This document shows positions 45,541-48,671 of a stretch of DNA of 48,671 bases, piece after piece. The notes beneath the pieces are model-generated. The model saw nothing but the letters and a program-made list of their open reading frames with translations, did not search any database and was not told where the DNA came from. Origin of the DNA: Rhodospirillales bacterium 69-11 (GTDB taxonomy: Bacteria; Pseudomonadota; Alphaproteobacteria; Acetobacterales; Acetobacteraceae); contig MKTV01000038.1 of the NCBI GenBank assembly GCA_001898425.1, forward strand, positions 222,033 to 270,703, written 5' to 3'. Position numbers and translations under genes: made by a program. Numbering within the stretch: the stretch's first letter is position 1; each line of letters begins with the position of its first letter.

Positions 45541-46706
45541 TACAGCGTCGGCGCGACAGGGGCCGCGACCCCTTCCGGGGGCGGAAAACGCAGGTCCCGG
45601 ACCAGCGTGCCGCCGCCCGTCCGCAGCGCCTCCGCGTGGCCGGCCAGGGGCAGGAACGTCTCCGCGTCCGTGCCGGTCACCAGCACCTGTGCGGGCAGGC
45701 GCACCAGCGCGTCGAACAGCGCCGCGCGCCGCCCCGGGTCCAGGTGCACCACCGGCTCGTCCAGCAGCAGCAGCGGCGCGAACCCACGTGCCTCGGCGAT
45801 CAGCGAGGCATGCGCCAGCACCACCCCGATCAGCAGCGCCCGCTGCTCCCCGGTGCTGGCCAGCGCCGCCTCCGTGCCGGTGGCGGCGTCCGCCAGCAGC
45901 AGGTCCGTGCGATGCGCCCCCAGCGCCGTGGTGCCCGCCGCCGCGTCGCGTGCGCGATTCGCCTCCAGCCCGGCGCGTAGCCAATCCTCCACCGCCAACG
46001 CCGGCTGATCCGCCAGCCGATGCGCGATCGGGCACAGCAGCCCTACCCGCGCCGCCGGGAACGCGCCCGCGATGCCGGTAGCCAACGCGGCATTCAGCCG
46101 CGTGACGAGCCCGATGCGCGCGGCCGTCGCGGCCACCGCGTGCCGGACCATCGAGTCCTCGAGCCCGGCCAGCCAGGCGCGGTCCTGCCGCCCCTCCGCC
46201 AGCAGCCGGTTGCGGCTCGACATGGCGGCGTCGTGCGCGGCCATCTCGCGGGCGTGGTTCGGCTCCAGCGCCCAGACCAGCCGGTCGAGGAAACGCCGGC
46301 GCCCGGCCAGCCCTTCCTGGAACAGCCGGTCCATCTGCGGCGTGAGCCACACCGCCGCCACCCGCGTCGCGATCTCGCCCTGGTTGCGCGGCGGGCTGCC
46401 GTCCAGACGGAACACGCGGCGGTCGGAGGGGCCGTCCGGCGGCGTGCCGGTGCCGATATCGACGTCCCCCTCCGCCGTCGCGAACCGCCCGGCGGCGGCC
46501 CAGCCCCCGGCCCCCCCGCGCCGCGGCAGGTCGGCCGACCGCGCCCCGCGCAGGCCGCGGCCCGGCACCAGCAGCGAGACGGCTTCCAGCAGGTTGGTCT
46601 TGCCGCTGCCGTTCGGGCCGATCAGCACGCTGATCGGTGCCGCCGGCCGCCAGGTCAGCGCCGCATAGTTGCGGAAATCGGAAAGGGTGAGCCGGAGAAG
46701 ACGCAT
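45540..46706 (-). CDS. recF: DNA replication and repair protein RecF
   Basis: RecF is an SMC-like ATPase that helps load RecA at gaps. The 388-residue protein begins MRLLRLTLSDFRNYAALTWR and has Walker A GPNGSGKTN (30–38). Family segments follow: VWLTPQMDRLFQEGLAGRRR then FLDRL, the ABC signature ASTGEQRALLIGVVLAHA, and Walker B PLLLLDEPVVHLD. The Walker B reads DEP where many RecFs have DD or DEV. It is followed at once by gyrB and is divergent from the diguanylate cyclase. dnaN is not upstream of it as in many genomes. Confidence 0.95.
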
Positions 46707-46906
46707 GCGCGCCTGCTATGTGGCGCGCCGCGCCGCGCGGGGGAAGACGGCGCGGGAACACCGCGCTCGCGCGCCCGGATGAGGTCCGGAGCGGCAACCG
46801 TGCAATAATTTATGGGAACACGCGCGCAGAGGGGATAAAACATCTAGGCGACGAGGTCCGGGAAAGGTTGGCAGGTCGCAGCCAATACTAGAAAGAAAAG
46901 CATTCC

Positions 46907-48671
46907 ATGGGTTCAGGTTCGCCGTTCTCGCACCTGAAAAACTACGGCTTGCGGTCCCGCATCGCGCTCCTGATCGCTTTCGCATCGATTCCCATGCTTT
47001 TCCTGCTCGTCGGGGGGGCGATCGTCAGCCGGATGGAGACGATCCAGGCGGCGGAAGTGCACCTGCGCGACATGGCGGGGCTGCTTGCCGGGGAACAGTC
47101 GAGCGTCATCTCCCAGGCGGGCAACACCCTGCGGGTCCTCGGCGACCTCACCTCGGTCCGCATGCTCGAACCGAGCTGCCAGTCGACCCTGGCGCGCATC
47201 GCCGGTGCCGACCCGGAGATCGATGGCATCGCCGTGCTCGATGGCGCCGGCATCGTCCGCTGCTTCAGCGAGGGGATCGCCCCCGGCATCTCCCTGGCCG
47301 ATCGTCCGTATTTCCGCCAGGCGCTCACGGGGGACGGGGCCACCGTCGCCACGGGCCTGGTAGTCAGCCGGCTCCAGAGCAAGCCCCGCGTCGTCGTCGC
47401 CGTCCCGGTGCCCGGCGACGCGCCGGCCCGCGTCGTCGCCGCCTCGCTGACCCTCGACCGCATCGCGGGCCTGCTCGTGCGCGCGCCGCAGGGCGCCGGG
47501 GCGATCGGGCTGATCGTCAACCCGGCCAACGCCTCGGTGCTGGCCGCCTCGCCCGAGGGCGAATCCCGGACGCCGGTGTCGGCCGGCATCGCGCAGGCGC
47601 TGGCCGCGGCGTTCCGCGAGAGCCCCACCGCCGGAACGGCGACCGTCACGGATGACGCCGGCATGTCCCGCGTGGTCGGCTTCGCGCCGATCGAGATCGG
47701 CGACAACACGCTGCTGATCGCCGCGGCCGTGCCGCACCGGACCCTGGTCGGGCACGCCAACCGGCGGCTCTATCTCGCCATCGGCTTCTCGTTCTTCATC
47801 ACCATCGTGATCCTGGTGGCCGCCTGGTCCGCCGCGCGCTCCGTCCTGCTGCGCCCGATCGCCGCACTCGGTGATGCGGCCCAGCGACTCGGGACCGGCG
47901 ACCTGACCGCGCGGGCGCGCGTGCCGGGGGCGACCCGCGAACTCCGCATCCTCGCGCTCGCCTTCAACCGCATGGGGCGGCAGCTCGGCATCCGCGACCG
48001 CCAGCTCTCCGAGGCGCTGCGTGCGCTGCACGTCAGCGAGGAGCGGCACAGGCTGCTGGCGGACAACGCGACCGACATGATCACGCTGTTCGACCGCGAC
48101 TTCCAGCGCACCTACGTCTCCCCCGCCTGCAAGGACGTCCTCGGCTATACGCAGACCGAACTCCTGGGCCGCAACCCGCAGGAGATCGTGCACGAGGACG
48201 ATCTCGCGATCATGGAGGCGCAGTTGCACGGCCCGCTCCGCGCGGGGCAGGCGACCGCGCTGTCGACCTTCCGCACGCGGCACAAGGACGGCACCTATCG
48301 CTGGCTCGAGGTGAGCGGCCGGCGGCTGCCGGATGGCGGGGGGTTCGTCGTCGTGACGCGGGACGTGACGCGGCGCAAGACCGTCGAACAGGCGCTGGAG
48401 GCCGCCAACCGGCAGCTGGAAGCGCTGGCGATGGAAGATCCGTTGACCGGTCTCGCCAACCGGCGGCGCTTCGATTTCCTGCTGGACAAGGAGTGGCGCC
48501 GGTCCTGCCGGCGGAACCTTCCTCTGTCCGTCGTGATGCTCGATGCCGACTGGTTCAAGCAGTACAACGACACGTTCGGGCACCCGGCGGGCGACGTCTG
48601 CCTGCAGGGCATCGCCAGCGCGATCGAGGGCGTGCTGCGCCGCCCGGCGGATCTCGCCGCCCGCTATGGCG
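46907..48671 (+). CDS. Membrane diguanylate cyclase with Cache, HAMP and PAS (3' end cut)
   Basis: The 588 visible residues show a first membrane helix (about 19–41) and a periplasmic double-Cache-like sensor (VLDGAGIVRCFSEG, LADRPYFRQAL, GLVVSRLQSKPRVVVAVPV). A second helix (about 288–310) leads to HAMP (RPIAALGDAAQRLGTGDLTA) and PAS (LLADNATDMITLFDRDFQR, WLEVSGRRLPDGGG). The start of a GGDEF domain follows (MEDPLTGLANRRRFDFLL, VVMLDADWFKQYNDTFGHPA). The window ends at AARYG, just before the GG(D/E)EF signature, so catalytic competence cannot be judged. It should make cyclic di-GMP in response to a periplasmic ligand. The ATG at 46907 has only a weak GAAAGAAAAG site. The 200-base gap to recF shows no gene. 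Confidence 0.9.
   Translation, partial: MGSGSPFSHLKNYGLRSRIALLIAFASIPMLFLLVGGAIVSRMETIQAAEVHLRDMAGLLAGEQSSVISQAGNTLRVLGDLTSVRMLEPSCQSTLARIAGADPEIDGIAVLDGAGIVRCFSEGIAPGISLADRPYFRQALTGDGATVATGLVVSRLQSKPRVVVAVPVPGDAPARVVAASLTLDRIAGLLVRAPQGAGAIGLIVNPANASVLAASPEGESRTPVSAGIAQALAAAFRESPTAGTATVTDDAGMSRVVGFAPIEIGDNTLLIAAAVPHRTLVGHANRRLYLAIGFSFFITIVILVAAWSAARSVLLRPIAALGDAAQRLGTGDLTARARVPGATRELRILALAFNRMGRQLGIRDRQLSEALRALHVSEERHRLLADNATDMITLFDRDFQRTYVSPACKDVLGYTQTELLGRNPQEIVHEDDLAIMEAQLHGPLRAGQATALSTFRTRHKDGTYRWLEVSGRRLPDGGGFVVVTRDVTRRKTVEQALEAANRQLEALAMEDPLTGLANRRRFDFLLDKEWRRSCRRNLPLSVVMLDADWFKQYNDTFGHPAGDVCLQGIASAIEGVLRRPADLAARYG

Overview
The window is about 70% G+C and densely coded on both strands. 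Gene content and local orders point to an alphaproteobacterium, most likely a Rhodospirillales or Acetobacteraceae member: a lysC–ptsP neighbourhood next to ubiG, recG facing sdhE–mfd, a RodZ-like gene before ispG, DUF3553, a ChpT-type phosphotransferase, and NtrPTS enzyme I. The genus cannot be fixed from sequence reading alone. No tRNA, rRNA, CRISPR array, integrase or transposase was seen. The noncoding repeats are palindromic and tandem GC-rich elements.

Layout. 1–10.5 kb: ispG (cut by the window start) and a RodZ-like HTH protein, ptsP, a nitronate-monooxygenase-like flavoprotein overlapping lysC, divergent ubiG, and ftsK. 10.5–14.1 kb: a repeat-rich gap, a D-2-hydroxyacid dehydrogenase, a 64-residue orphan, and an overlapping enoyl-CoA hydratase/HMG-CoA-lyase-like pair. 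14.2–20.2 kb: repair and respiration genes recG (carrying an in-frame palindromic element), sdhE and mfd. 20.4–23.7 kb: an FAD/NAD(P)-binding protein divergent from an Rrf2 regulator, then moaA and a DUF3553 protein.

23.8–30.2 kb is the most distinctive block: a ChpT-like histidine phosphotransferase followed by hybrid cheA–cheW–cheY–cheB–cheR, all on one strand and mostly overlapping or nearly abutting. It is a complete chemosensory signalling core without a receptor gene, placed beside a component normally used in the CckA–ChpT–CtrA phosphorelay.

30.3–48.7 kb: a D-threonine-aldolase-family enzyme with a gamma-glutamylcyclotransferase-fold protein, dnaN, a CoA-binding/O-acetylhomoserine sulfhydrylase fusion, an MFS transporter, ilvD, a metallo-beta-lactamase-fold hydrolase, a dimethylformamidase-large-subunit-like protein, a predicted exported two-DTG pepsin-like peptidase homologue preceded by 27-bp tandem repeats, gyrB, recF, and a membrane diguanylate cyclase cut off just before its GG(D/E)EF signature.

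Most of the content is housekeeping. The parts most worth a second look are the chpT–che block, the two-lobed aspartic peptidase with its repeat-derived upstream region, the palindromic insertion in recG, the metabolic fusion gene, and the orphan dimethylformamidase-like protein.
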